DNA from: Porogramme epimiltina
Taxonomy: Eukaryota > Basidiomycota > Agaricomycetes > Polyporales > Polyporaceae
Assembly: GCA_900155495.1 (NCBI GenBank)
Contig: FTLJ01000141.1
Coordinates: 1-58,556, forward strand
DNA: 58,556 nt
Reading direction: 5' to 3'
Made by a program: the position numbers and the translations under genes. A model generated the notes under the pieces. It was not told where the DNA came from, did no database searches, and saw only the letters and a list, made by a program, of their open reading frames with translations. How positions within the stretch are numbered: position 1 is the stretch's first letter; each line of letters starts with the position of its first letter. Positions 1 through 10,914 of the stretch are shown piece after piece.

Positions 1-420
1 CGCTCTACTGTGCCATGCGTGCGTGTTGAAGTTGGAGTCAACGCTGGCAATGCTTGATCGGGAGAGACGCTGGCACTTCGTGACTTAAGCGCCGAAACAG
101 CAGGCAGCCTATGCAACATTGAACGAATTATTCGCTATTTTTGAGCCATTCTAGCCCCGTATTGTCTTGTTATATACGATAGTCAAGACATAAGGGGTCC
201 TAGGAAGTTGGTTTAGTAGCATCATGTAACACTCCATTGTATCTATCGCTCAAAGTACGAATGGGGTCTTGAACGGCGGCCCGGGTGGATCCTAGTGGTT
301 GTGTTAGGCCTGTGCAAATCATTTCATCTGTGTTATGGTTGTTAGTAAAGGGACATGGCAGTATTACACTCCAGTATATATCGCTTCAATGCACTGTTAT
401 GCTGAAAAAAGCGATATCAT

Positions 421-540
421 GCAAGCATCCGTGAGCTCCCGCAAGTGGCTGTGACTTGCAGTAAGTCCAAGTAACTCCAAGTAACTCCATGCAAGTTCAC
501 GCAAGCTCATGCGAACTCACGCAAACTCACTCAGCTCTAC
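421..540. repeat. 10-bp-period degenerate tandem repeat
   Basis: About twelve consecutive decamers follow a loose GYRARYTCMN pattern, for example gtaactccaa, gcaagttcac, gcgaactcac and gcaaactcac. The register holds at exactly 10 bp through the tract. It lies in gene-free DNA, and the decamer identity drifts while the spacing is kept. Confidence 0.75.
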
Positions 541-997
541 GTGTTATGAAATATTCCTCTGTGCTCCTGATCAATATTGGAGCAACTTACGTTGGCAAGG
601 CAAATAGGCAGAGCTAGGTGGCATGTATTCCAATCCATATCCCTTGTTGCATCCCAGGGGTCAAGCCGGCGCGCCCAGGGCACCAGAAGGCTACCTATAG
701 GTTCCTGTGATTGTAATCCCCTTCCAGGCTTATCAATGCAAGCTCTGGAGACCATCTCAGGTGTATGTGTTTATGATTTCGCATACATTGACGGTATTTT
801 TGTGTAATTTAGTGCAGAAACAGTGCTACTGTAATGTCATCTTCCGTCGAGCTCTTGGACCGCAGATTAGGCGCCCAATATGGTCGATTATCGGTGCGTA
901 GTGTCTGCGGTGTTATTGTTTATATTCTCCATGTCTCCAGGGATCATATCCCAGTAGTTGCATTTGGTGAGAGGTGTCTTGAACGTCCCATTGGGCC

Positions 998-1052
998 CGC
1001 CCTGAATGACATCACATATCCGGTGACAGGATATGGGATGTCATTCAGGGCG
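998..1052. repeat. 24-bp inverted repeat with 7-nt loop
   Basis: The left arm (998-1021) is the reverse complement of the right arm (1029-1052) with a single mismatch, separated by ggtgaca. The arms contain the core TGAATGACATC. It could be a hairpin, a miniature element remnant or a dimeric protein site. No target-site duplication or coding sequence was recognised next to it. Confidence 0.8.
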
Positions 1053-1130
1053 TCTCAGCTTGAAACTTGTACTCCACGAGGGCGACCAGGTATCCTATAG
1101 TATACACACAGAAGACCCTGCAAATCTAAG

Positions 1131-1230
1131 TGAAGTGAAGTGAAGTGAGTGCAAGCAAAGTCAAGTTAACCTACGTAAATCCATGCAACATGAAGTGAAT
1201 GCACGTGTGGATAAGTAAGCACAAGTTAAC
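1131..1230. repeat. Second 10-bp-period repeat tract
   Basis: The run tgaagtgaag, tgaagtgagt, gcaagcaaag, tcaagttaac and following decamers keeps a 10-bp rhythm for about 100 bp. It resembles the tract at 421-540 in period and in AAGT/CAAG content. The rest of 1-2271 shows no supportable gene. Confidence 0.55.
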
Positions 1231-2271
1231 GGTTTCTGGGTCTTGCATCAACCTGATACTAGAGCACACGGTATCTGTACAAAGCCAGTGACTGATAGAC
1301 TACATTCCGGTGCTTTGTGTGATGATACGGACAACGATGGTGCAATGTGAGGCGCGAGGACGAGTACAAAGAGCGAGAGCAGGAACGGTAGTGCTGATGC
1401 GTAGGGTCCGTGACAAAGCTAATGACGAGACGCAAAACAAATGTACTAGTGTGATTAGAGCGGAGGCAGTAGCACTGGTAAGCCTAGTGAAGTATGTCCC
1501 CCGTCGTGGTTGCGACAGGAACCTAATACAAACAGACAGTCTACGGTTTGCTGCTGCGGAACCACAGGTGCACGGGGCAGTGTATATCTCATGAGGGACT
1601 ACACACATCCAGCGCAGTGATGGGAAGAGGAAGTCTGCGGTGAGGAATGTGTGCTGCAGTGCAAAGGGACGACTAGCGTGTCCAGGAAGGTCATAACGAG
1701 AAGCGTCCAAGCGCAAGATCAAGCTAGTAGTTTAAGTGTAAGATCTGAGGTGAATGTGTGACCGACTGTCCTGCGGGTGTCGCAGGGCGTGCTGGCGTCG
1801 TGGGTGCGCACTAGGCCATGGTAATTCCTTCTTCTGACTCGACTCATCTTTCCTAGTGCACCGTGTTCAATGTCAGTCAATGAGCAAGCCTAGCATCTAC
1901 CCAGTCGGGGCTCGGAATCGGGTGTCGAGCGTCAAACTGTTCTGTTCATGTGCCACTTGCGAGCTAATGCGAGATACTATGCGAACGACATTGATATGAA
2001 GAGTAGCCGGGCTAGAGGCTGAGTAAATCAAGCAACAATAACGCGCGCAAGGGAAGTACAGTGCAGTCGGTGGCGTTGTTGTGGCGCACGCGTGGGAAAT
2101 GTTAAGTCACGCAAGTGGACTTGCTTGGGCGGGGCACTTTGGTGGGCTCAAGTGAACTTGAAGTTAAATTGCGCAGCCTCGTGCACGTTGAGCGACTAGT
2201 GCTGCTAGCTCTCCTGCCCCTCTTCAGGCCTTCATAAAGGCCCTCACGACAACGCGAAGCTGCTTCAACGT

Positions 2272-4284
2272 ATGGCGCAGAATACTCCTGTAAGTCACAT
2301 GTCAAGCTCGAACCTCGTGCTACTGCCCTTCCTGTGCATGCGGCGCCATTGGTATTGACGAATGCTGCGTATTACAGTGGGCTTTGGGGACAATAGAGGA
2401 TGGAAGTTCATGTCAAGCCCTACGTTTACTATCGTGAGTTCTCCTTTTGGCACTTCGCTCGTTACCAGAGATCAATGATGAGCAACCAGAGATGCTTCTG
2501 CTATGAATCCTCCTGAATCCCTGTCAGAAGCCGACAAGACGCGTTGGATGCAATGCGTTGAACGAATTTCAACCCTACGGGCTACGACACCAGAAGATAG
2601 TGCTGCACTGGGGCTCCAAGAGGTGCAACTGAAGACCCTGTGGAATTCCTCCCTCCCCATCAATCGTCTCCCGACCGAGCTCTTGATCTCAATCTTCATC
2701 TTCACGTTCCCCACCTCCAACGTCACGTATCTCCCCTTCGCTACACCCGAAGAACACAGCCCTCTTATGCGCATTTGTAGACGCTGGTACTACCTTGCAA
2801 GATCAAGTCCAACTCTGTGGCGGGCCGTGAATGTGGGGCCCCTGCCGAGGGCACTTGAACACCTGGCACGCTGCCTGAAACTTTCGGCCACCTCCTCCCT
2901 TCATATTTCCATTCACGATTACCGCAAAGAAATATACACACTAATTTACCCTGAAGTTCATAGAGTAGAGGTGCTGGAGATCATCATCATAGACGGATTC
3001 TGGGCGACTGTCCTCTCAGTAGAAGAGTTCTTGGCGCTGAAGACACTTCGCATCAAGTGCAGCAGTTCGGTGGACTCTACTCTTCATCTAATGCCCACCC
3101 ATTTTCCGCAACTTCGGTCGCTGGACTTGGAAGGAGTCGAACTCCCGAACGACGCACGCATCTACGCTCGGCTTCGCGTTCTTCGGCTTCGCAACTGCTA
3201 TTCCGACTTACCAGAGGCCACGTTCCTCGATATTCTTTCCACATGCCCAGACCTCGAGGAGCTGGTTCTCGTCCGAGTTCTCGCCTGCAATCGAGCCCGG
3301 GATCCTCCTGTCCGCTTGCCATTGTCACGGCCCAGAACGGCGCTGCGCCGGATGAAGAAGCTCCAAATAGCCGACAATGTTGAAGACCCTGGGATCATTC
3401 CACGCTTTCTCAAACGAATCCTTTTGCCTTCTTCCGCCTATGTCAATATCATCTGTAGTCCTTCCTGGCCCAACGAACCTCAAGGAGATCCTATGGGTAT
3501 CTTCATGCGCGCTCTGCACCCCAATGCCCTGTCCTCGTTCCCTTCGATATCGCACGTGACGCACGCTGAGTTGTATTACATGTGGGCAAACGACCACAGC
3601 GACTCTGAAAAAGGAGAATTTCGACTATCTGGTCGCGGCGCAGACGGTTTCGCCCTAGTGGACTATGAGTTCATCTGGCGGAGGTACTTCTCACAGCTCG
3701 TACGCTTCGACCTCCTCCAAGTGCTCTTCGTACGCGACTTGTTTCACGGCACACCCCTTACGCACCTAAAGATCACCCCCGGCGATGCGGTCTGTGTGGA
3801 AATCAAGGTTGGCGAGTGGATAGACACATTCGCGACATTTCCCACCTTGGGGGAACTACACATCGATGGATGGTCCACCGCGAAGCACCTTTGGAGCGCT
3901 CTTCAACCCAAGTCTGGCGCGGCCCTCTTGTGTCCGCGGCTACGGTCCATCTACCTGCAAGAGATATGGTCGTCGGAGATCGCGCAAGACGACAGGGAGA
4001 CGCGGACGTTCTTCGACGGCATGGCCGACGCTCTCCGCGCACGCGGAGCGAAGGGCGCACGTCTGGAAAAACTCGACATCAAAGTGGAGTATATTTACGA
4101 GTACAGCTTCCTGGATTCGGAGCGGGAAAGGCACTGCGCGATCCGGGGCGCATATGTCTCAGGCCTGGAACTGCTGGCGGAAGAAGTGACCTATACGGTG
4201 CCGCCCCCCGGTGTCCAGTGGTCTTGGGTGAGTTGCGTTACGGGAATTCTTTCCCCCCATCTGCTAACATATGGGACGCAGTAA
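2272..4284 (+). CDS. F-box protein 1 (604 aa, four exons)
   Basis: Likely substrate adaptor of an SCF-type ubiquitin ligase; the substrate is unknown. Proposed exons are 2272-2289, 2378-2433, 2490-4227 and 4282-4284. The F-box lies near residues 82-130 and contains LPINRLPTELL, followed by the LMRICRRWY and SSPTLWRAV block typical of basidiomycete F-box proteins. A long Leu-rich region with irregular LRR-like spacing follows. The tiny first exon encodes MAQNTP and the second is 56 nt; both match the paralogue at 7918 in length, phase and residues, which is why this upstream start is preferred to the ATG at 2503. The last intron (4228-4281) ends right before the TAA and has no in-frame stop, so splicing gives 604 aa and retention adds 18. 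The family is certain from the F-box; the target is not visible. Confidence 0.85.
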
Positions 4285-5399
4285 CACAAACATCCAGTAT
4301 ATTATAGAGGCAGGAGACGGGCAATGTATTATTGGATAGGTGTGAACGGGATGACGCTATGTCATTTAGAGACCACAACACTACCAGGTGTTTGTCATGA
4401 GAGAGCTCTCGAGCTTGCGGCAGGATGGACCACGAAGCGAACGCCGGCACTACTTTTCTGCACGCAGCCACACTGACAATGGATCCGGACCCATTTCCAT
4501 TTCTGTGGCTGAAGTCGCGCAGGCCATTGTCCGAAACTCCGCACGACCCCAAATATCGACCTTTGTATCCCACTTGGGGACACAAGCAGTGTCAAGCACG
4601 ATTCGCTTTGTCTAACACTCTCGGCACGTGTACGTCAGCGCGGGTTGAGGTCGGACCCAAGGCGCCCTTGCCTCCTAATCCGCCCGACGTCTGTAGACAC
4701 CTCGAGAATGTTCACGCCGTTATCCCACGAAGGAGTCCAAAAACAGCCGTCAAGCTCCGGCATCTACATTCCCAGCGCGTCGTGACGGAACTAATGGGTA
4801 CAGGATGCGGGCACACCGCGTAGGGCTGAAACACACTTCACTAACACGTCCGATCAGGCTGGTGTCGAAACGTCCATGACAGCCTTGGGCACGAGGCAGG
4901 TCGGGAAACGGCACATCGCCTAGTCCGCGTGGACTGGGGTCTAAATGTAGAGTAGGGCGAACACGGGGGCGTAAGAGGCATAAAGTGAGTGCGTTAAAGG
5001 TCCGGCATGTAAGGTATTTTTGGCTTCGTTCGGATTCTGCCGCACGACGGTCAGAATAGCGCACAACGTTGCGATTATAGAGCACTTACGGTACACTACC
5101 TGCTCCCGGTGGTGTACAATGACGTCATAACGTCGCAAATAAGACCTTGCCTGCCGGAGTGGAAGTCGCCTAGGACACATATATAGCGTGTGTGTTGAAG
5201 AGCACGTCAAGAAATACAAGAGTCGGTATTCTTCATGCTAGGGTGGTTGATGTCCTTCGGCGCGAACTCCTTGCTTTCGTTGGTGCATATAGTCATGCCC
5301 TCGACAAGATTGAGGCGGCGGTGGCCAGGGACGTAGGGGACGAGGCGCTAGAATTCCTATAGACTCTAGTAGGGCAGGAGGGGGAGGGGGAACAGAGAG
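4285..5399. other. Intergenic, no gene recognised
   Basis: Only short overlapping frames occur on both strands, without splice-supported coding structure or a recognisable domain. It would contain the 3' UTR of the F-box gene on the left. Confidence 0.5.
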
Positions 5400-5478
5400 C
5401 GGAGACGAGACGAAACGAGACGGTCGAGGCTAGGCGAGACAGTCGAGACGAGACGAGACGAGACAAGACGAGACAGAA
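5400..5478. repeat. GAGAC pentanucleotide microsatellite
   Basis: Imperfect tandem CGAGA/GAGAC units fill about 80 bp just downstream of the protease stop codon, so the tract may be in its 3' UTR. Open frames through it are repeat artefacts. Confidence 0.85.
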
Positions 5479-5557
5479 GGGAAAGGGACCATTGAAAGGC
5501 GTAGAGGAGTGTGCTGAGGAGCCCATCGGGGAGCCCACTACGCGTCGAGTTCACCAT

Positions 5558-7462
5558 CTAGTACTTGACAACGTCGTAGAGGTAGCTGTCGGGAAAGACC
5601 CTCTTTATCTGCTCGTCAAGCCACCAGTACGGGGTCAAGTAGGTAATGTCGGTGTCATAATCTGCGCCACAACCGCCGGTGATCATGCCGACAATGCCGC
5701 CGGCCCTCTCGAGGACGATGGCGCCGGAGTCTCCGGGGGCAGAGAAAGCGCCCCGCTCCCGGTCATAAGGTAGGACGGCTACCTCGAGGGACGTCTCCTT
5801 GGTTCCATATTCGGTGTAGAGGCGGGTGAACGAGTATAGCCCGTTGACGCGACCTACGGTGGTGCCCGTGGCCAGGCCGTTCTTCACCACGGGGAGGTAT
5901 TTGTTACCGTTGGCGTCGAGCTGCTGAGGCGAGCGGATATCCTCGTCCTTCACGACACCATGGGCCTGGAGGAGGCCGCCGAGCGGGTAGTTGCGGAGGG
6001 CTCGGTCCTCTGGTCGGGGGAACATGATCTCGTTGTAGTCGTACGGCTCGAGGCTCCCGCCTGCGGTGATAGATGTAATAGTCAGCTACAACTGCGGAAC
6101 GATGCTGTGGCTGGCGATTGAAAACGTACCAATATAGACCTTGTTGCCCTTGAACGAGTCCCAGTCAATCTTGGAGTCGTAGAGTTCGACCAGCGCCCAG
6201 TCGCAGGTGAACTTGTGAAGTCCGTCACTGACGGCGATAGGTTCGGCATGGAGGACGAAGCCGATGGTGCGGTGTTCTCGGCTCGTCCTGAACTTGGTGA
6301 CGTCGCGGTGAAGCTTGCTTATCTTCTCAATCTTTTTCTTCGCCTTGTCCACTTTGTCCAGGTACGCTTGGCGCATTTGGGTTGTCTCCTCTCTCTTCAC
6401 GAGCTCGGCAACACTGTCGTTCCAGAGGTCGATCGATCTAGCTAGCTTGCTAATCTCCTTCAACATACTCGTGATAGCTTTGTTATAACCCTCATATCCT
6501 AGCGCGACGATCTCCTCACGAGGCGGGCGGTTGCACCCGGGCGGCAAACTCCTGCTGATGAACGTGGGAGGACGAGCGACGTGGGCGGCGGTTAGGAGAA
6601 CGGTGCGTTTGTCGGTGCTGCTGAGGCGGAGATATAGCGCGCCTGTGCCCTCGTAGTACGGTGCCTTCAGCGGTGCTATAGAGAGGCCGAGCGCGGGCGT
6701 GAAGGGCTTGAGGAGTTCGGGGACAGGGTCGCGAATGGGGTTGAACGGAAGCAACTTGGGACCCTGAGCGACGGATCGGGCGACGACCGACTCACGAAAA
6801 GCAACTTCAATCTCGGGGAAGCCAGCTTGAGCGAGGATCTCCTTGACGGCCTCTGCCGCACCGACAGCAACGTGGTAGGGGAGAGTCTCGGGGTGGACCC
6901 CGATCCACATAAGGAGTGGGCAGAACGGCTTCACCTGTCCCTGTTCTGCAAAAGCGACGGGGTCTATCGAAGTCCACTTGATAGCTCGGGAGTCTAGAAA
7001 CTGGTAGATGCTTGTTCCGAGAGCGTGCCATTGGTCGGCGATGGGATGGTCGTAGATAGGGCGGGCCTCCCGAACAATGAGATACGCTTCTGGGCCCGTG
7101 CGTTCGCGCCAAGCTGGGCCCGACTTGTAGACACATGGGGGATGACTAGGCAGGCCGCAGAAGTCCTTATACGCTGCCGCGTAACTGTTGAAGAGGCGGG
7201 ACGGGCCAGAGACTCCGATGTCCTCATTGGTCTTCCCACTCCCGCTGACGCCAAGCTTGGCAGAAACGAAGGCTTTGAGTGAAGAGACGAGCGCGGGCGC
7301 CGGGGAGATGGGATAGTGGGATGCCTGGTCCTTGACGGTGTAAAGGCATAGTTGGAGGAAGTCTGGGTCGAGGTTGGGGGGAGAATTAGAAGTCACTGGA
7401 AGACGCTGGTGGATCAGTAACTAAGTCTATGGGGGATGATAATAAGAGCTTAAGGACTTACT
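5558..7462 (-). CDS. Trypsin-like (PA-clan) serine protease family protein, 589 aa
   Basis: Proposed - strand exons are base 7462, then 7395-6130, then 6060-5558. They sum to 1770 nt. The body has no internal ATG near its N-terminus; joining the A at 7462 to TG at 7395-7394 across a 66-nt intron creates the ATG, so the start codon is split. Chymotrypsin-fold hallmarks are a TAAHV motif (His272), an Asp in CDWALVEL (Asp399) and an APGDSGA motif (Ser534), giving a complete candidate triad. A Lys/Glu-rich helical, probably coiled-coil stretch at about 300-370 sits between His and Asp, far longer than in simple trypsins. The first 230 residues are conserved-looking but unassigned. There is no obvious signal peptide, so it is probably intracellular. 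The gene lies opposite and between two F-box genes. Substrate unknown. Confidence 0.8.
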
Positions 7463-7786
7463 CGGAGGTCAGCTGTTTCTTATTATAACTCAAAGCCGAG
7501 GGTCGATACGATCCCGCTGTCAGACGACGAGAGATGTGGATAGGAGAGGAGACAAGATGAGATAGTGAAAATGGCCAGGCTGAGGCGTACTCGAACACAA
7601 AGTGAAATGACGTCATCTCTATTGCACCCGCTCTTCACCAATATTTCTCCATTGACTGATAGCCCAGTTGCTATAGTGCTGGAGGAAGTTGAGTTGTCGG
7701 TGGTTCGAATCCCGGATGGTACACATTACTTTTACTTAGTGGTTTCCTCTAGTCTAGGCACTATTCATACAAAGGAACGGCGTCAT

Positions 7787-7793
7787 TATATAA
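7787..7793 (+). promoter_or_regulatory. TATA box candidate of F-box gene 2
   Basis: TATATAA lies about 125 bp upstream of the ATG at 7918, followed by a pyrimidine-rich leader. This is a normal fungal layout for a TATA-driven gene. Confidence 0.5.
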
Positions 7794-7917
7794 GCCGTGC
7801 GCCGCGTGTTGATCGCACGCTTGGATCGGACTTAGTTAACGCTTGCACCCCTGCTCTGTTTCCTTCTCCTGCATTCCATCTCCAACGTCCCCTCAAAAAC
7901 ACTATCCGCCTCCACCA

Positions 7918-9972
7918 ATGGCACAGCGTACTCCTGTGAGTGTCACGCCAAAGTGTCAAGCTTTCAAGTAGAACAAACACCCCGTCGCTGCCCTCCCTGA
8001 GTGCTATAGTAGACCTATATAAGACTGACGAATACTGTGCGTTCAACAGTGGTCCTTGAGTCCAATGGAAGACGAAGATCCATGTCATGCTTTACACTCA
8101 TCGCTGTAAGGTCGCCCATTTCGCATGCATTTTCTCTTAAGCTCAATCCTGTTCCTGTCACGGACTTTAGTAGAGGTACCTCTTTCGCGAGCCCCACAGG
8201 GTCCCTACCACAAACCGACAGGCCGCGTTGGATACGATACATGGAGCGTCTTTCCCATCTGCGGGGTCCAGAACTAGAACCAAGTGTCGCCACTTGTGCG
8301 CAGCTGACGCAACTAAAGGCCCTATGGAACACTTCCCTGCCCATCAATCGTCTCCCTACCGAGCTCCTCGTCATAATCTTCGTCCTCATGTTCCCTAACT
8401 CTGATCTTATGGATATCCCCTTCGGCACCCCAAACGGGCGCAGCACCCTTATGCGTGTATGCCGACGCTGGTATGACATCGCCAGCTCAAGCCCAATCCT
8501 TTGGCGAGCGGTGACAGTGGGGACACAGCAGAAAACACTCAAATACCTGGCACACTGCCTCAAGCTCTCAACCACTTCCTCTCTTCACATTTCCATCCGT
8601 GCTCCAGGTAGTAACAGCGCATTCACTCTAATATATCCCTACATCCATCGGATAGAAGCTCTTGAACTTAGTATCGGCTTTGGCCGTGGCCCTCCAGCCT
8701 GGCTGTCCGTCGAAGAGTTTCCGGCACTGAAAGTGCTTCGAATTTCTCCGGGCAGCTCCTCCTCTGAGGTGCATCTATCGTCCAACCGCTTCCCGCAACT
8801 CCGATCGCTATATTTGCGTATAGTAACACTCCCGAATGACGCATGGATATACCCTCGACTTCGCATCCTTCGGCTCTACCACTGCATGTCTGACCTATCA
8901 ATAAAGGCATTCCTCGACATCCTCTCTACATGTATGGACCTCGAGGAACTCATTCTCTCCCACATTCTCTGCCACCTCGCGCAGGACCCTTTAACGGTCT
9001 CGCCGCCATCCCGGCCCAGAACGGTATTTAGAAATATGAAAAGGCTACAAATACGCAGTCACCTTGACGACTCTATTTCCAAGTTCATGGCGCGACTTGT
9101 TTTCCCATCCACTACCCACATCAAGATTGTCCGCAGCTTCCGCGATCCCGACGGACCTCGTCAAGACGTTCCGATGACCGGTCACACGCAATATCCGTGC
9201 CCCGAGACGCATCCGCCATTCTCCTCGATGTCGCATGTGACACGCGCTCAAATTACGTGGACGATCGAGAGGCGCAATGGAGATGGGGGTTTCCATTTAT
9301 TCGGCAATCGTGCCGACGGTCTTATCCTCATGGAGTATAAGTGCACGTTACCGAAATCTAGCTTACAAGTGATATCCTTAGACCTCCTCATACGCAATGT
9401 ACTCAACACCGCGCCCATTACGCATATGGAGATCACGGCCGGCTCCATTGAGATCAGGCGCGACGAGTGGGCAAACACGTTAGTGGAGTTTCCCGCCTTG
9501 GAGAGTCTCTGTGTAAACGGATGGACGTCTATCGCAAGACACCTTTGGGACGCTCTCCTGCCTGAACCCGCAGCCGCTATCCGGTGTCCGCGATTGCGGT
9601 TCATCTCCCTGCAAGAAAGACAAAGGTCAAGGGTGGCATGCAGCAATAACGATAACGAGATGCAACCCTTCTTCAATGACATGGTCAAGTCACTTCGCGC
9701 ACGTATCGCGAAGGGCGCCCATCTACAAAAGCTCGACATCGCGGTCGTATATATCAACAAGCACAGCTTTTCGGTCGCAGAGCAAGAGCGACACAGGCTT
9801 ATGGTTTTGGGGACGTACATGCCAGCTCTGTACCACCTGGCCGCAGAAGTGGTGTATACGGTTGCGCCTGCAACTATGGATGAATTTATCCAGTTCGGTG
9901 AGCTGCCTCCTGTGATTACTCTCTCCCAATCCGCTGACCAAATATCACAAAGTAACTACTTTGCACCCCTAG
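7918..9972 (+). CDS. F-box protein 2 (606 aa, four exons)
   Basis: Paralogue of the genes at 2272 and 10915 and a likely SCF adaptor. Proposed exons are 7918-7935, 8050-8105, 8171-9897 and 9953-9972 (1821 nt). Exon 1 encodes MAQRTP and exon 2 begins WSLSPMEDED, matching exon 2 of gene 1 in length (56 nt) and phase. The F-box contains LPINRLPTELLVIIF, followed by LMRVCRRWYDIASSSP and LWRAV. The rest is a Leu-rich, LRR-like region ending near LAAEVVYTV. A GTGAGC...CTGACC...AAAG intron (9898-9952) brings in a stop after six codons. Without that splice the frame runs to 10148 with unrelated-looking sequence, so the spliced end is preferred. Conservation of the two micro-exons is strong evidence that both genes are expressed proteins and not relics. 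Confidence 0.85.
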
Positions 9973-10914
9973 TGACTCTCCCCCCTCAATCTCTTTTCAT
10001 ACAGGGGGGGCCTCAGGTCGGGATAGACGCTCGATGCCAACCTGCGGCCGCCTTAGATAGACGCACACGGTCTTGTGCCACACTCCGTTTCAATCTCATT
10101 TGTCCTTCTACAGGTCTTCCTGGCAAAGAGAGGCTTAGAGTAACCTAGGAGGTATGGAACGTGATGCACGGACAATCGGACACTTCAGGGAGAGCACCGA
10201 AAGACACTAGACTCACGGTTTGTCATACCAGGGAGGGTGGTTCTGTTTGCAATGTAGGCCCCTTGGGCTTGTCGCGTCCAACAGTACATACGACATTGCC
10301 CCTGACAGAGTCGAGGCGGCGAAGGATAGGGTTATAGTGGACGAGATCGTAAAGTTCTTGGAGGAGACTTGGTCCGACTTGGATACTGCCTGGGTGAGCG
10401 GAGGCTGCTGGGAGAGCTCAGTGTCTTCGTCAATTCACGCGGTAGATATAGCGACCATATGATGATATCGCGGTGGCGGTCGAGCAAAGAGAAGGGCGTG
10501 AGGTGATGTTCGGGAGGTGCGCATCAGAGCGAGCACATTAAGTAAGAGACGAGAAGCGTCCGTGCGGTACACTGCCTGAGGCCGTCGCGGAGGGCGACTA
10601 TTGACCCCATCCCGAGTCTGACGGAGGCGAAGCCCATACCGATGTGACGTCACCGATAACACGTGATTGGCCAACGGGACACAGCGTTACATAAACAAAA
10701 TGACGAGACAACAACACGCGGTGGGAATGCTCGTCGCAAGGTCGCGAGGCGCGGGCAAGCCCTGCCCTAGTGTCGACAGAGCCCACCTTCTGACCGCACT
10801 CGAGGATTTGCTCAGTCTTTCGCTCAGTCTTTGCCTCTATCATATTCTTCCAACAAGGCCTGTCGATTTGCTTTTCTTTCTCCCTACCACGGACACAACG
10901 TGGCTCCGGGACAA
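9973..10914. other. Intergenic between F-box genes 2 and 3
   Basis: No domain-bearing frame or repeat was recognised. It must hold the promoter of the third F-box gene, and its last 100 bp are pyrimidine-rich as expected for a fungal leader. Confidence 0.45.

Noticed and set aside
7645..7725. tRNA-like A-box (tagcccagttgc) and B-box (ggttcgaatcc) pair
   Set aside because: The T-stem and acceptor stem do not pair, D-loop GG is missing and no anticodon arm can be drawn. At most a worn tRNA-derived remnant or chance.
8037..8170. Unspliced N-terminus and C-terminal tail (to 10148) of F-box gene 2
   Set aside because: Comparison with the two paralogues shows conserved exons and introns at both ends; the read-through parts have no counterpart.
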